Shown: piece by piece, positions 54,900 to 63,486 of the stretch
How positions within the stretch are numbered: position 1 is the first letter of the stretch
Layout of the letters: each line of letters starts with the position of its first letter
Assembly: GCA_006739055.1 (NCBI GenBank)
Contig: AP019702.1
Span: 4,923,388-4,987,387 of the forward strand
Direction: 5' to 3'
Source of the DNA: Allostella vacuolata
GTDB taxonomy: Bacteria > Pseudomonadota > Alphaproteobacteria > ATCC43930 > Allostellaceae
DNA length: 64,000 nt
Translations under genes and position numbers: made by a program
The notes under the pieces: model-generated
What the model was told of the DNA's origin: nothing
Databases searched by the model: none
What the model saw: the letters and a program-made list of their open reading frames with translations, nothing else

Positions 54900-55533
54900 G
54901 CAGCTTCCTCTCGAGATAGCGGCTGGTGACCGACAGGGGGTAGCAGAGCGCGAAATAGATCGCGCCCACGCAGACGAAGACCAGGAAGGGCTGGAAGGTC
55001 GAGTTGTTGACGATCTGCCCGGCCCGGGCCAGCTCGATGAAGCCGATGATCGAGGCGAGCGAGGTGTTCTTCACCACCTGGACCATGAAGCCGACGGTGG
55101 GCGGGATGGCGATCCGGGTCGCCTGGGGCAGGATCACCCAGACATATTGCTGCAGCCGGTCGAGGCCGAGACAGTCGGACGCCTCCCACTGCGTCCTCGG
55201 CACCGACTGGATGCAGCCGCGCCAGATCTCGCCCAGGAAGGCGCCGGTGTAGAGGGTGAGCGCCAGCCCGGCCGCCACCACCGGCTCCAGCTTGGCGCCC
55301 AGGATGCCGAGGCCGAAATAGGCCAGGAACAAGAGGATCAGCAGCGGCGTGCCCTGGACGATCTGGATGTAGCCGATCGCCAGCCAGCGCAGGGCCCGCC
55401 ACTGCGACAGGCGCGAGAGCGCGAGCGCCATGCCGAGCACCGCCCCGCCGGCGAACGCGATCAGCGACAGCAGGATCGTCCACTTGGCGGCGTCGACCAG
55501 GTAGAGGAGGTGGAAGCTGTTGAACTGCGTCAT
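54886..55533 (-). CDS. Polar amino acid ABC transporter permease (1)
   Basis: A 215-residue inner-membrane permease of the HisM/GlnP type, with about five helices. The ATPase-contact EAA-like loop reads EASDCLGLDRLQQYVWVILPQA, and YIQIVQGTPLLILLFLAYFG is the N-terminal conserved block. It pairs with the second permease 12 bases upstream. The stop overlaps the ATPase start, consistent with co-translation. Confidence 0.95.
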   Translation of the reverse strand: MTQFNSFHLLYLVDAAKWTILLSLIAFAGGAVLGMALALSRLSQWRALRWLAIGYIQIVQGTPLLILLFLAYFGLGILGAKLEPVVAAGLALTLYTGAFLGEIWRGCIQSVPRTQWEASDCLGLDRLQQYVWVILPQATRIAIPPTVGFMVQVVKNTSLASIIGFIELARAGQIVNNSTFQPFLVFVCVGAIYFALCYPLSVTSRYLERKLHVAR

Positions 55534-55545
55534 GGCCCCTCCCCC

Positions 55546-56229
55546 CTACAGGGCCGTGCCGAGCCGGCGGCGGCGCACGAACAGCAGGCCGCCGATCAGC
55601 CAGAAGGCGATGCGATAGAGGAACGACAGCGCGAGGTAGACGATCGCCACCACGATGTAGACCTCGAAGCTGCGGTAGGTGTCCGACTGGATGAGGTTGG
55701 CGACCGCGGTCAGCTCCTCGGCCGAGATCTGCGAGGTGATGCTGGATGCCAGCATGAGCAGCACGAACTGGCTGCTGAGCGCGGGATAGACCCGTTCCAT
55801 CGCCGGCAGCAGGACGATGTGCAGGATCACCTGCAGGCGCTTCAGCCCCAGGCAGTCGGCCGCCTCGATCTGGGTGCGGGGGATGGATTCGATGCCGGCC
55901 CGCATGATCTCGGTCGTATAGGCGCCGACATTGATGACGAGCGCGATGATCGCCGAGGTCTCGGCGCTCAGCTTCAGGCCCAGCGTGGCGATGCCGAAAT
56001 AGACGATGAAGATCTGCACCAGCAGCGGCGTGTTGCGGATGATCTCGACGTATCCGCCGACCAGGCGCCGCAGCAGGGGATGGCCATAGACGCGCAGCAC
56101 CGCGCACAGCGTGCCGAGCGCGAAGCCGAGCACGATCGCCACCACCGTCAGCTGGATCGTCAGCCAGGCCCCGGCCAGGAAATCCGGCCAGCGGTCGGCC
56201 AGGAACTCGAAGTCGAAATCGTAGTTCAT
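55546..56229 (-). CDS. Polar amino acid ABC transporter permease (2)
   Basis: A 227-residue permease of the HisQ/GlnP type: EIIRNTPLLVQIFIVYFG, and the EAA-like loop EAADCLGLKRLQVILHIVLLPA, in five or so helices. It begins at 56229, overlapping the stop of the amidohydrolase (ATGA). That overlap ties transport to the enzyme, so the substrate taken up, or its derivative, is likely to be what the amidohydrolase acts on (inference). Confidence 0.95.
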   Translation of the reverse strand: MNYDFDFEFLADRWPDFLAGAWLTIQLTVVAIVLGFALGTLCAVLRVYGHPLLRRLVGGYVEIIRNTPLLVQIFIVYFGIATLGLKLSAETSAIIALVINVGAYTTEIMRAGIESIPRTQIEAADCLGLKRLQVILHIVLLPAMERVYPALSSQFVLLMLASSITSQISAEELTAVANLIQSDTYRSFEVYIVVAIVYLALSFLYRIAFWLIGGLLFVRRRRLGTAL

Positions 56230-57158
56230 GCCGCAGCGCCGCCCGGCAGCGGGACCAGGTCGTAGATGCGGCAGGCATTGTCGCAGAACAGCCGGGCGCG
56301 GTCGGCGGCCGGGAAGCCGGCGGTGATGGCGTCGAAGCCGCCATAGATCTCGCCATAGGTGGCGCAGAGCCCGTCGACCGGGAAGTTGCTGGCGAACATG
56401 GCCCGCTCGACCCCGAACAGGTCGATCGTGGTCAGCACGATCTCGCGGTTGGCGTCGACCGTCCAGGGTTGCCCGCGCACGCCGATTCCGGAAATCTTCA
56501 CCTGCACGTTGGGACAGGCGGCGAGCCCGGCCATGGCCTCCCGCCAGGCCCGGATGCCCTCGGCGCTGCGGTCGGACGGCAGGCCGGTATGGTTGAGGAT
56601 GATGGTGGTGCCGGGGAAGGCGCGGGCCAGGTCGACCGCCTCGTGCAGGTGCCACCACGGCGTCTGCAGGTCGAAGCGCAGGCCGTTGCGGGCGAGCGCC
56701 GCGAAGCCCGCCCGCCAGCGCGGGTCGGCCATGCCGCCCGGCCGGCTGTCGCCGGGCGCAGGGTTGGCGCGCGGCTTGTGGCGCACGCTGCGCACGAAGT
56801 CGAAGCCGGCCAGCCGCTCCAGCAGGGCCGGCGCGTCCTCCCGGTCGAGCCAGGCCTGGGCGACGGCGACCGAGGGCAGGTCGCCCTGGCGGCGCAGCTC
56901 CGCCACGTACTCCATCTCGCCGACCGGGTCGCGCGGGTCCCATTCCGTCTCGACATAGACGGTGCCGGCCACCTCGTAGCCGGCGGCGTCGGCCAGCAGG
57001 TCGGGCGCCAGGTAGACCCGGCGCAACCCGCTATAGTCCCCGTAGCGGAACGGGATCGGCGGCTGGTCGCGCAGCCAGGGATGGTAGTTGCGCCCGGCAT
57101 CCCAGAAATGGTGGTGGGCGTCGACGATCCTCAGCTTGGCGGTCTTGGGCTCGGCCAT
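56226..57158 (-). CDS. Amidohydrolase (Amidohydrolase_2 family, lactonase-like)
   Basis: A 310-residue TIM-barrel hydrolase: IVDAHHHFWD at 11-20 holds the HxH metal motif, further candidates are RHKPRA, ILNHTGLPSDR and the barrel-end FASNFPVDG with the aspartate. Members include 2-pyrone-4,6-dicarboxylate lactonase and L-fuconolactonase; the substrate here is unknown. It follows the solute-binding gene after an intrinsic terminator and overlaps the next permease by four bases. Confidence 0.9.
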   Translation of the reverse strand: MAEPKTAKLRIVDAHHHFWDAGRNYHPWLRDQPPIPFRYGDYSGLRRVYLAPDLLADAAGYEVAGTVYVETEWDPRDPVGEMEYVAELRRQGDLPSVAVAQAWLDREDAPALLERLAGFDFVRSVRHKPRANPAPGDSRPGGMADPRWRAGFAALARNGLRFDLQTPWWHLHEAVDLARAFPGTTIILNHTGLPSDRSAEGIRAWREAMAGLAACPNVQVKISGIGVRGQPWTVDANREIVLTTIDLFGVERAMFASNFPVDGLCATYGEIYGGFDAITAGFPAADRARLFCDNACRIYDLVPLPGGAAA

Positions 57159-57188
57159 GGCGCAGGCGGCTCTCCGGTCGGCGGCAGG

Positions 57189-57223
57189 AAAAGGCGGGCG
57201 GGCGCTGGTCTCGCCCGCCCGCC
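57189..57223 (-). terminator. Intrinsic terminator between solute-binding protein and amidohydrolase
   Basis: A perfect 12-bp stem (GGCGGGCGGGCG / CGCCCGCCCGCC, loop of seven) is followed on the minus strand by TTTT (57192-57189). It lies 17 bases after the solute-binding protein stop, inside the operon, and should let only part of transcription pass to the amidohydrolase and permease genes. Confidence 0.8.
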
Positions 57224-57239
57224 GCTCATGGACGACCGA

Positions 57240-58040
57240 TCAGCCGCCGGCCTGGATGATCTCCGCCGGCAGGTCGTTGCCGTGGTGCTTCTTGTAGATG
57301 GCGTTGAGGGTGCCGTTCTTGAGGTTGGCCCGGATCCAGGCGTTGACCTCTTCGAGCAGCTTGGTCTCGCCCTTCTTGACGCCGACGGCGAGGTTGAACG
57401 CCTGCAGCACGAACTTCATCTCGAGGTTGCGGGCGGGGTTCTTGGCCGAGATCGGAGCCAGCAACAGCTCGGCCGTGCTGAACAGGTCGACCTGGCCGCT
57501 GACGAAGGCCTGGGCCGCCGTCGCGTCATCCTCGTAGCGGACGATCTTGGCGCCCTTGGCGTTCTGCTGGAGGTAGGTGTCGTGGGTGGTCCCGCGCGTC
57601 GTGCCGACGGTCTTGCCGTTGAGGTCGGCCAGGGACTTCACGTTCTCGGCCTTGGTGCCGGCGACCACGGTGCGCAGGGTGGCGTAGGGCACCGAGAAGT
57701 CGATCACCTTGGCTCGCTCGGGCGTGACCGACAGGGTCGAGATGACGAGGTCGGCCTTGCCGGTCTGGAGCGAGGGGATGCGCGAGGCGCCGGTCGTCGG
57801 CACGATCTCCAGCTCGACGCCCCAGTCCTTGGCGAGGGCCCGGGCGGTGTCGACGTCCGATCCGGCCGGCTGCATCTTGTCGTCGGTCATGCCGTAGGGC
57901 GGCACGCCGAAGTCGATGGCGATGCGGATCTTCTTGGCCTTGCGGAGATCGTCCAGCACGTCGGCGTGGACGGCCGGGGCGACGGCGAGAAGCGCAAGGG
58001 CGGCGATGGCGACGCCGCGCAGCATGTTCGGCAGCTTCAT
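57240..58040 (-). CDS. Periplasmic amino acid ABC transporter solute-binding protein
   Basis: A 266-residue type-3 solute-binding protein. The signal peptide (GVAIAALALLAVAPAVHA) is followed by KKIRIAIDFGVPPYGM, DLVISTLSVTPERAKVIDFSVPY and KTVGTTRGTTHD. It captures a small polar ligand, presumably an amino acid or related compound, for the two permeases and ATPase downstream. A terminator after it probably gives it a higher message level than the membrane parts, as is common. The dehydrogenase stop is 32 bases upstream. Confidence 0.94.
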   Translation of the reverse strand: MKLPNMLRGVAIAALALLAVAPAVHADVLDDLRKAKKIRIAIDFGVPPYGMTDDKMQPAGSDVDTARALAKDWGVELEIVPTTGASRIPSLQTGKADLVISTLSVTPERAKVIDFSVPYATLRTVVAGTKAENVKSLADLNGKTVGTTRGTTHDTYLQQNAKGAKIVRYEDDATAAQAFVSGQVDLFSTAELLLAPISAKNPARNLEMKFVLQAFNLAVGVKKGETKLLEEVNAWIRANLKNGTLNAIYKKHHGNDLPAEIIQAGG

Positions 58041-58072
58041 GGGTTCCCTCCCGAGGGGCTATGGGGTTGGTG

Positions 58073-58960
58073 TCATTTCTTGTTCTCGTAGAGACGGATG
58101 ATCGAAGCCGGGTCGATCATCGCGTTTTCCGGGGTGACATGGGCCTCGTGGCGCCGCACGGCCGCGGCCACCAGCGGCAGGTCGAGCCCGAGGCCGGCGA
58201 CGAAATCCTCGACCGCGTGCACGTCCTTCAGCAACTGCCGGGCATAGGCGCGCGGCGGGTCGAAGTCGCGCGCCTGCATGCGCGGATAGAGCTGCTGCAG
58301 CAGGGTGCCGTCGGCATGGCCGCCCTTCAGGCACTGCGGCAGGCGGGCGGCGTCGATGCCGGACGCCTCGGCCAGCGCCAGCACCTCGGCCATCAGCACA
58401 TAGCCGGTGCCGACGATCGCCTGGTTGATGAGCTTGGCGGTCTGCCCGGCGCCGCACGGGCCCATATGGGTGAAGTTCGCGGCAAGGTCGGCCATCACCG
58501 GGCGCGCCGTCTCGATGTCCGCGGCCTCGCCGCCGGCCATCACCGTCATCGAGCCCTCGCGCGCCGCGACCGTGCCGCCGGAGACGGGCGCATCGACCCA
58601 GCCCATCCCCGTCTCGTCCCGCAGGCGCCGGGCCAGTTCGGCGGTGCGCCTGGGATCGGCGGTCGAATGGTCGACCAGCACCTGGCCCGGGCGGGCGCCC
58701 TCGGCGATGCCGCCCGGCCCGAACACGCAGGCCTCCACCGCCGCGGTGTGCAGCACGCACATCAGCACGATGTCGCTCGCCCGGGCGACCTCGGCCGGCG
58801 AGGCGGCGGCCACCGCGCCGGCCGCGACCAGCGGCGGCACCCGCTCCGGCTCCAGGTTCCAGACGGTGACCTGCCAGCCGCAGTCCAGCAGCCGCCGCAC
58901 CATCTCCGTGCCCATCAGCCCGAGCCCGACATAGCCGAGGCGCGGCCGGGCCACGGTCAT
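58073..58960 (-). CDS. NAD(P)-dependent beta-hydroxyacid dehydrogenase (paralogue A)
   Basis: A 295-residue enzyme with GYVGLGLMG (9-17), WVDAPVSGGTVA and the catalytic lysine segment GAGQTAKLINQAIVGTG. Same family as 3-hydroxyisobutyrate and 6-phosphogluconate dehydrogenases. Its start overlaps the stop of paralogue B by four bases (ATGA). Two such enzymes in one operon suggest successive or alternative oxidations of beta-hydroxyacids derived from the transported substrate. Confidence 0.92.
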   Translation of the reverse strand: MTVARPRLGYVGLGLMGTEMVRRLLDCGWQVTVWNLEPERVPPLVAAGAVAAASPAEVARASDIVLMCVLHTAAVEACVFGPGGIAEGARPGQVLVDHSTADPRRTAELARRLRDETGMGWVDAPVSGGTVAAREGSMTVMAGGEAADIETARPVMADLAANFTHMGPCGAGQTAKLINQAIVGTGYVLMAEVLALAEASGIDAARLPQCLKGGHADGTLLQQLYPRMQARDFDPPRAYARQLLKDVHAVEDFVAGLGLDLPLVAAAVRRHEAHVTPENAMIDPASIIRLYENKK

Positions 58961-59838
58961 TCCCCCTGGTTGCTCATCCGGTCGTAGACCCGGAAGAGCG
59001 CCTGGTTACCGAGGCCGCCCTCGCCATGGGCGCGGGCATCGAGATACTGGCTGGTGACGAGTGCGGTGCCCGGCAGCGGCAGGCCGACCGAGAAGGCCAG
59101 CTCGCCCACCAGGCGCAGGTCCTTCAGCATCAGGTCGATGCGGAACCCGGCCTTGTCGTCCTTGGCGATCATCGCCGGGCCCATCTTGTCCAGCATCCAG
59201 GACGCCGCCGACCCGCCCAGCATCACCTGGCGCAGCACCTCGAGGTCGACCCCGGCCGCGCGGCCGAGCGCCAGCGCCTCGCACACCGCCTGGAGGTTGA
59301 GGCCGACCATGATCTGGTTGCACAGCTTGGCGGTCTGCCCCGCCCCGGTCGGCCCGACATGGACGATGGTCTTGCCCATCGCCTCCAGCGCCGGCCGAGC
59401 CTTCTCGAAGGCCGCCTGGTCGCCGCCGATCATGATCGACAGGGTGCCGTTCTTCGCGCCGATCGGCCCGCCCGAGACGGGGCCGTCCAGCAGCGAGACG
59501 CCGACCCGGGCCAGTGCGGCATGCATCCGCCGCGTCGCCTCGGGCGAGATGGTGCTCATGTCGACGACCACCCCGCCCGCGGGCGGATGTTCCGCCAGGC
59601 CGCCCGGGCCCAGCAGCACCTCTTCGACCTGCGGGGTATCCGGCAGCATGGTGACGACCAGGTCGGCGCCGGCGGCGGCATCCGCGATGCTGTCCGCGAC
59701 CGCGGCCCCGTGGTCGGCCAGCGACCGCGCGGCGGCGGCGACCACGTCATGGACCTGCACGCGGTGGCCGGCCGCGATCAGGTTGAGCGCCATGTCGCGC
59801 CCCATGGTGCCGATACCGATGAATCCGACTGTAAGCAC
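58957..59838 (-). CDS. NAD(P)-dependent beta-hydroxyacid dehydrogenase (paralogue B, tartronate-semialdehyde-reductase-like)
   Basis: A 293-residue enzyme: GFIGIGTMGRDMALNL at the N-terminus, DGPVSGGPIGA and GAGQTAKLCNQIMVGLN. The last two motifs are closest to GarR/GlxR (2-hydroxy-3-oxopropionate reductase), so glyoxylate- or glycerate-type chemistry is possible but unproved. The start is GTG at 59838 with GGGAGGGGC about eleven bases upstream; a longer in-frame extension to 59874 is less likely. First gene of the operon, divergent from a GntR regulator. Confidence 0.9.
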   Translation of the reverse strand: MLTVGFIGIGTMGRDMALNLIAAGHRVQVHDVVAAAARSLADHGAAVADSIADAAAGADLVVTMLPDTPQVEEVLLGPGGLAEHPPAGGVVVDMSTISPEATRRMHAALARVGVSLLDGPVSGGPIGAKNGTLSIMIGGDQAAFEKARPALEAMGKTIVHVGPTGAGQTAKLCNQIMVGLNLQAVCEALALGRAAGVDLEVLRQVMLGGSAASWMLDKMGPAMIAKDDKAGFRIDLMLKDLRLVGELAFSVGLPLPGTALVTSQYLDARAHGEGGLGNQALFRVYDRMSNQGE

Positions 59839-59906
59839 GATGCTGCGCCCCTCCCAGAGTCGCTTTTGTCCCACTTAATCACTCAAAGCCCCCGGCATCA
59901 AGAATG

Positions 59907-59923
59907 CTGCATACAGCGTGCAG
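59907..59923. promoter_or_regulatory. Inverted repeat CTGCA-N7-TGCAG, candidate GntR operator
   Basis: In the 114-base gap between the divergent GntR and dehydrogenase genes a perfect 5-bp inverted repeat surrounds TACAGCG. FCD-type GntR dimers bind short palindromes of this kind, so it may control both directions. Confidence 0.4.
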
Positions 59924-59952
59924 GCTTTGCCTTCACCGGCCCGGGCGCTACT

Positions 59953-60717
59953 ATGGTCGGCATGGCGAGGGGCACGGAGCAACCGGACATAGCAGCCGAA
60001 CCGCCGCCGGACGGCGAGGCGCGCGGCGCGACGCTGCCGATCGTCCGCCAGAGCCTGCACGAGGCGGTGGTCGGCCGGGTGCGGGACATGATCACCGAGG
60101 GCGAGCTGGCGCCCGGCAGCCGGATCCATGAGGGCAATCTCGGCCGCGCGCTCGGCGTGTCGCGGACGCCGCTGCGCGAGGCGCTGAAGTTCCTGGCCAG
60201 CGAGGGGCTGATCGAGCTGGTGCCGACGCGCGGCGCCGTGGTGCGCCGCCTCACCGCGCAGGACGTGCAGGACGCGCTGGCCGTACTGGGCGGGCTGGAG
60301 GCCCAGGCCGGGCGACTGGTGTGCGCGCGGGCGAGCGATGCGGAGCTGGCGGAGATCCGCTGCCTGCACGAGCGGATGATGGAGCGCTACGCCGCCCGCG
60401 ACCGCCTGCCCTACTTCAAGCTGAACCAGGAGATCCACAGCCGCATCCTGGCGGCCTCCGGCAATGCGGTGCTCGCCTATGTGCACGGCATCCTGCAGGC
60501 GCGCCTGAAGCGCATCCGCTACATCGGCAACGAGGCGCCCGACCGCTGGGCGGGTGCCGTCGCCGACCACGAGGCGATCATGGCCGCACTCGACCGCCGC
60601 GACGGCGAGGCCGCCGCCGCCGCACTCGCCGCCCACATGGAGGCGAGCTGGGAGCGGGTGCGCGACGTGGTGGCCGAGGAGCCGGCCGAGGCCGCAGCCC
60701 CCGCCGACACCCCGTAG
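59953..60717 (+). CDS. GntR-family transcriptional regulator, FCD type
   Basis: A 254-residue repressor-type regulator. The winged helix (about 38-100) shows GRVRDMITEGELAPGSRIHEGNLGRALGVSRTPLREALKFL, and the helical FCD effector domain follows, with metal-type histidines (NQEIHSRIL, DHEAIMAAL). Divergent from the dehydrogenase/transporter operon, which it most likely controls in response to a carboxylic acid ligand. Two in-frame ATG codons occur (59953, 59962); the first is used. Confidence 0.92.
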   Translation: MVGMARGTEQPDIAAEPPPDGEARGATLPIVRQSLHEAVVGRVRDMITEGELAPGSRIHEGNLGRALGVSRTPLREALKFLASEGLIELVPTRGAVVRRLTAQDVQDALAVLGGLEAQAGRLVCARASDAELAEIRCLHERMMERYAARDRLPYFKLNQEIHSRILAASGNAVLAYVHGILQARLKRIRYIGNEAPDRWAGAVADHEAIMAALDRRDGEAAAAALAAHMEASWERVRDVVAEEPAEAAAPADTP

Positions 60718-60720
60718 TCC

Positions 60721-60743
60721 CCTTCGCGCCAGCGGCGCGAAGG
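60721..60743. terminator. Perfect 10-bp stem-loop between convergent genes
   Basis: CCTTCGCGCC and GGCGCGAAGG pair around an AGC loop, three bases after the GntR stop and seven before the DUF2076 stop. No T-run follows on either strand; a candidate bidirectional terminator. Confidence 0.5.
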
Positions 60744-60750
60744 CTCGCGA

Positions 60751-61341
60751 TCAGTTCTCTTCGTCGTCGCCGCCGAACAGGCCGCCGAAGAACCCGCCGC
60801 CCTCGTTCTCAGCCTCGTCGGCTGCCGGCTCCGACGGGGCGGGTTCGGCCGCCTTGGCCTCGCCGCCGCCGCCGAACAGGCCGCCCAGCATGTTGCCGAG
60901 CAGGACGCCGCCGGCGACCCCGGCCGCAGTCTGGGCCGCGCCGGCCAGGAAGCCGCCGCCACGCCCCTGCTGCGGCGGCACGGCGCCGGCGCCGGGCATG
61001 CCGGCGCGGTCCGGCACGGCACCCGGCATGGGCGCCCGCCCCGCCGCGGGGACGGATCCCGGACGGCGACCGCCGCCGAAGAAGCCGCCGAAGCGGCGCT
61101 CCTCGGCCGGGGGGCGTTCGGCCTGCTGGCGCTCCAGCTCCTCGATGCGGCGCTGCGCCTCCTCGAGGGCGTAGTCCTGCATCACGATCGTCTGGGCCAT
61201 GAAGTAGGGGGCGCCCGGCTGCTGGGCGATGCGGTCGCGGATGAAGGCCTCCGCGCCGGCATCCCGCGGGCCCGCCTGGCGTTCGACGTCGCCCAGCCGG
61301 GCGAACAGCCCCTCGATGGCCTGGCGATCCTGGTTGTCCAT
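60751..61341 (-). CDS. DUF2076 domain-containing protein
   Basis: A 196-residue protein of the DUF2076 family. The N-terminal part (DRQAIEGLFARL, AEAFIRDRIAQQPGAPYFMAQTIVMQDYALEEAQ) is conserved; a Gly/Pro-rich middle, an apparent glycine-zipper (AGVAGGVLLGNMLGGLFGGG) and an acidic tail ending GGLFGGDDEEN follow. Function unknown; possibly membrane-associated. GGAG lies seven bases before the ATG at 61341 (a GTG at 61344 is adjacent). Confidence 0.88.
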   Translation of the reverse strand: MDNQDRQAIEGLFARLGDVERQAGPRDAGAEAFIRDRIAQQPGAPYFMAQTIVMQDYALEEAQRRIEELERQQAERPPAEERRFGGFFGGGRRPGSVPAAGRAPMPGAVPDRAGMPGAGAVPPQQGRGGGFLAGAAQTAAGVAGGVLLGNMLGGLFGGGGEAKAAEPAPSEPAADEAENEGGGFFGGLFGGDDEEN

Positions 61342-61389
61342 CACGATGCTCCGATGTTGTGGAAACGGGGTGCTCCCGGCGGCGTCGGC

Positions 61390-62115
61390 CTACTCTTCGC
61401 GCTGGCCGGTCAGCTGGAGCAGCAGCTGGAAGATGTTGATGAAGTTGAGGTAGAGCGACATCGCGCCGGACACCGCCAGCTTCTGCAGCGATTCCGAATC
61501 ATGGCCCTCGGCGTACTGCTCCTTGATCGACTGGGTGTCCCAGGCGGTCAGGCCGACGAAGACCAGGACGCCGATCACCGACACCGCGAACTGCAGCGCG
61601 GTCGACCCCAGGAAGATGTTGACGATGCTGGCGATGACGACGCCGATCAGCCCCATGATCAGGAACGAGCCGAACTGCGACAGGTCGCGCTTGGTCGTGT
61701 AGCCGTAGAGGCTGGTCGCGCCGAACATGGCGGCGGCGATGAAGAAGGTGCGGGCGATGCTGGTCCCGGTGAAGACCAGGAAGACCGACGCCAGCGACAG
61801 GCCCATGACCGCGCAGAAGGTCCAGAACAGCGCCTGGGCGCCCGCCGCAGACATCGAGTGCAGCCGGAACGAGAAGAACAGCACGAAGCCGATCGGCGCC
61901 AGCATCACCACCCACTTCAGGGGCGTGGAGAAGATCGGCACGTAGAGGGCCGGCGTCGTGCCGACGATGAAGGCGACCAGCCCGGTCATCACCAGGCCGA
62001 GGCCCATGTAGTTGTAGACTCGCAGCATGTGCCGGCGCAGGCCTTCGTCGTAGAGGGCCCGGTCCATCTGGCCGGCGCCCGCCTGCCAGCGGCTGCCGAA
62101 TTGCGGTGCGTTCAT
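61390..62115 (-). CDS. Bax inhibitor-1/YccA family membrane protein
   Basis: A 241-residue protein with seven helices of the BI-1 (TMBIM) fold. The conserved features are LRVYNYMGLGLVMTGLVAFIVG near the N-terminus, the internal GATSLYGYTTKRDLSQFGSFLIMGLIG, and the aspartate-bearing AWDTQSIKEQY. Some bacterial homologues are pH-gated calcium leak channels. The ATG has AGGAGG upstream. It lies 29 bases from the anti-sigma gene and may be part of its regulon. Confidence 0.92.
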   Translation of the reverse strand: MNAPQFGSRWQAGAGQMDRALYDEGLRRHMLRVYNYMGLGLVMTGLVAFIVGTTPALYVPIFSTPLKWVVMLAPIGFVLFFSFRLHSMSAAGAQALFWTFCAVMGLSLASVFLVFTGTSIARTFFIAAAMFGATSLYGYTTKRDLSQFGSFLIMGLIGVVIASIVNIFLGSTALQFAVSVIGVLVFVGLTAWDTQSIKEQYAEGHDSESLQKLAVSGAMSLYLNFINIFQLLLQLTGQREE

Positions 62116-62144
62116 CGGTGGAACCTCCTGAAGGGGTAGAGCGG

Positions 62145-62918
62145 TCAGTAGAGGGATCGGGCCAGGCGACCGGCGGCCTGGTCGAGTTCGCGGGCGTCGC
62201 CGCGGCCGACCAGCGCGTAGGCGACCTCGCCCATCTGCCAGTAGGCGGCGGCGAGGTCGCCCTCCCGCGCCAGCGTCGCGGGGATGACGTCGAAGGCACC
62301 CGGCCGCACCGCGAAGAGCGAGATCTTGCCGAGGCCCGGGGTGGCCATGGCGAGCTCGACGCAGGGGCCGAAGGTGGAGGGGAAGATCTGCACGTCGGTG
62401 ACGTGCCAGCCTTCCGGCAGCTCGGGCATGGCGATCGCGGTGGCCGCCCGGATGTCGGCCGGGTCGTAGTCGCGCACCTCCGGCTGGGAGCGCATCCCGG
62501 CGCGGACCAGGGTGGTGCGGTGGGCCATCACGGCATCGGCGACGAAGGACGGGGGCACGGCCGAGGCCGCCACCTGGCGGACCGCGAGATGGCCGAACTG
62601 GCCGTTGGCGAACCAGCCGCAGCCGAGCAGCAGGACGACCGCCGCCACCCGGCGCAGGCGGCGGAAGACGCGGTCGCGGCCGAGCCCCCGCTCGACCCGC
62701 CGGGCCGCCTCGGTCGTGGCCGGGCGGGCCGCGGCCGGCCGGTCGCCCAGCGCCAGGCGCAGCTCGTCCCGGGTCCGCAGGTCGGCCATGACCCGGAGCG
62801 CCTCGGCAGGCCGGTGACACAGATAGGCCTCGACGGCGACGCGGCGGGCCACGGGCAGTTCGTCGTCGACATAGGCCTGGAGGTCGGCCTCGACGATCGG
62901 GTCAACGGGCTGGCTCAT
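62145..62918 (-). CDS. Anti-sigma factor, transmembrane
   Basis: A 257-residue protein. The cytoplasmic N-terminus (DPIVEADLQAYVDDELPVARRVAVEAYL) resembles zinc-less anti-sigma domains that hold an ECF sigma factor. One membrane helix (VAAVVLLLGCGWFA, about 90-103) follows and the rest is periplasmic, with a single cysteine. The start overlaps the sigma gene's stop by 17 bases, the usual layout for such pairs. Signal unknown. Confidence 0.87.
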   Translation of the reverse strand: MSQPVDPIVEADLQAYVDDELPVARRVAVEAYLCHRPAEALRVMADLRTRDELRLALGDRPAAARPATTEAARRVERGLGRDRVFRRLRRVAAVVLLLGCGWFANGQFGHLAVRQVAASAVPPSFVADAVMAHRTTLVRAGMRSQPEVRDYDPADIRAATAIAMPELPEGWHVTDVQIFPSTFGPCVELAMATPGLGKISLFAVRPGAFDVIPATLAREGDLAAAYWQMGEVAYALVGRGDARELDQAAGRLARSLY

Positions 62919-63486
62919 CCGACCCTCCTACCACTCTGAGATGCCGGCCCCGCGGCGGCGTGTCGGCGGGGGGGCCGTCGGCGCCGGGGATCGCGCCCGC
63001 CGGATCGTCCTCGATCGCGCGCAGGGTCGCCCGGGCCCGGGCCAGCCGCGACATCAGGGTGCCGACCGGGATGTCCAGGGCGGCCGCGGCCTCGGCATAG
63101 GACAGCCCCTCGATGACGATCAGGTGCAGGCAGGCGCGCTGCTCCTCCGGCAGGTCCATGAAGGCACGGCGGACCTGCCCCAGGCGGACGTGGTGATCCT
63201 GCGCCGGCTCGACGTAGGGCGCGGCCAGTTCGCCCGCGCGCTGCATCCGCAGCCCCTCGGCGCGCCGCGACCGGGTGCCGTCGACGAAGACGTTGTGCAG
63301 GATGGCCAGCAGCCAGGCCTGGAGGCTGCGGCCGGGCTGGAAGCCGCCGCGCCGCTCATAGGCGCGGACCAGCGCGTCGTGGACCAGGTCCTCGGCATCG
63401 CCGTCGTCGCGGGTCAGCGAGCGCGCGTAGCGGCGCAACGCGGCCAGCTGGCCGACGACATCGAAGCGGGACTTCAGGGCGCTCAT
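62902..63486 (-). CDS. ECF-type RNA polymerase sigma factor
   Basis: A 194-residue group 4 sigma factor. Region 2 shows LRRYARSLTRDDGDAEDLVHDALVRAYE and SLQAWLLAILHNVFVD; region 4 shows LPEEQRACLHLIVIEGLSYAEAAAALDIPVGTLMSRLARARATLR. It directs transcription upon release by the anti-sigma factor encoded just after it. The ATG at 63486 is used instead of an in-frame ATG at 63507, as it sits directly before region 2; a weak ribosome site is visible. Confidence 0.93.
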   Translation of the reverse strand: MSALKSRFDVVGQLAALRRYARSLTRDDGDAEDLVHDALVRAYERRGGFQPGRSLQAWLLAILHNVFVDGTRSRRAEGLRMQRAGELAAPYVEPAQDHHVRLGQVRRAFMDLPEEQRACLHLIVIEGLSYAEAAAALDIPVGTLMSRLARARATLRAIEDDPAGAIPGADGPPADTPPRGRHLRVVGGSDEPAR

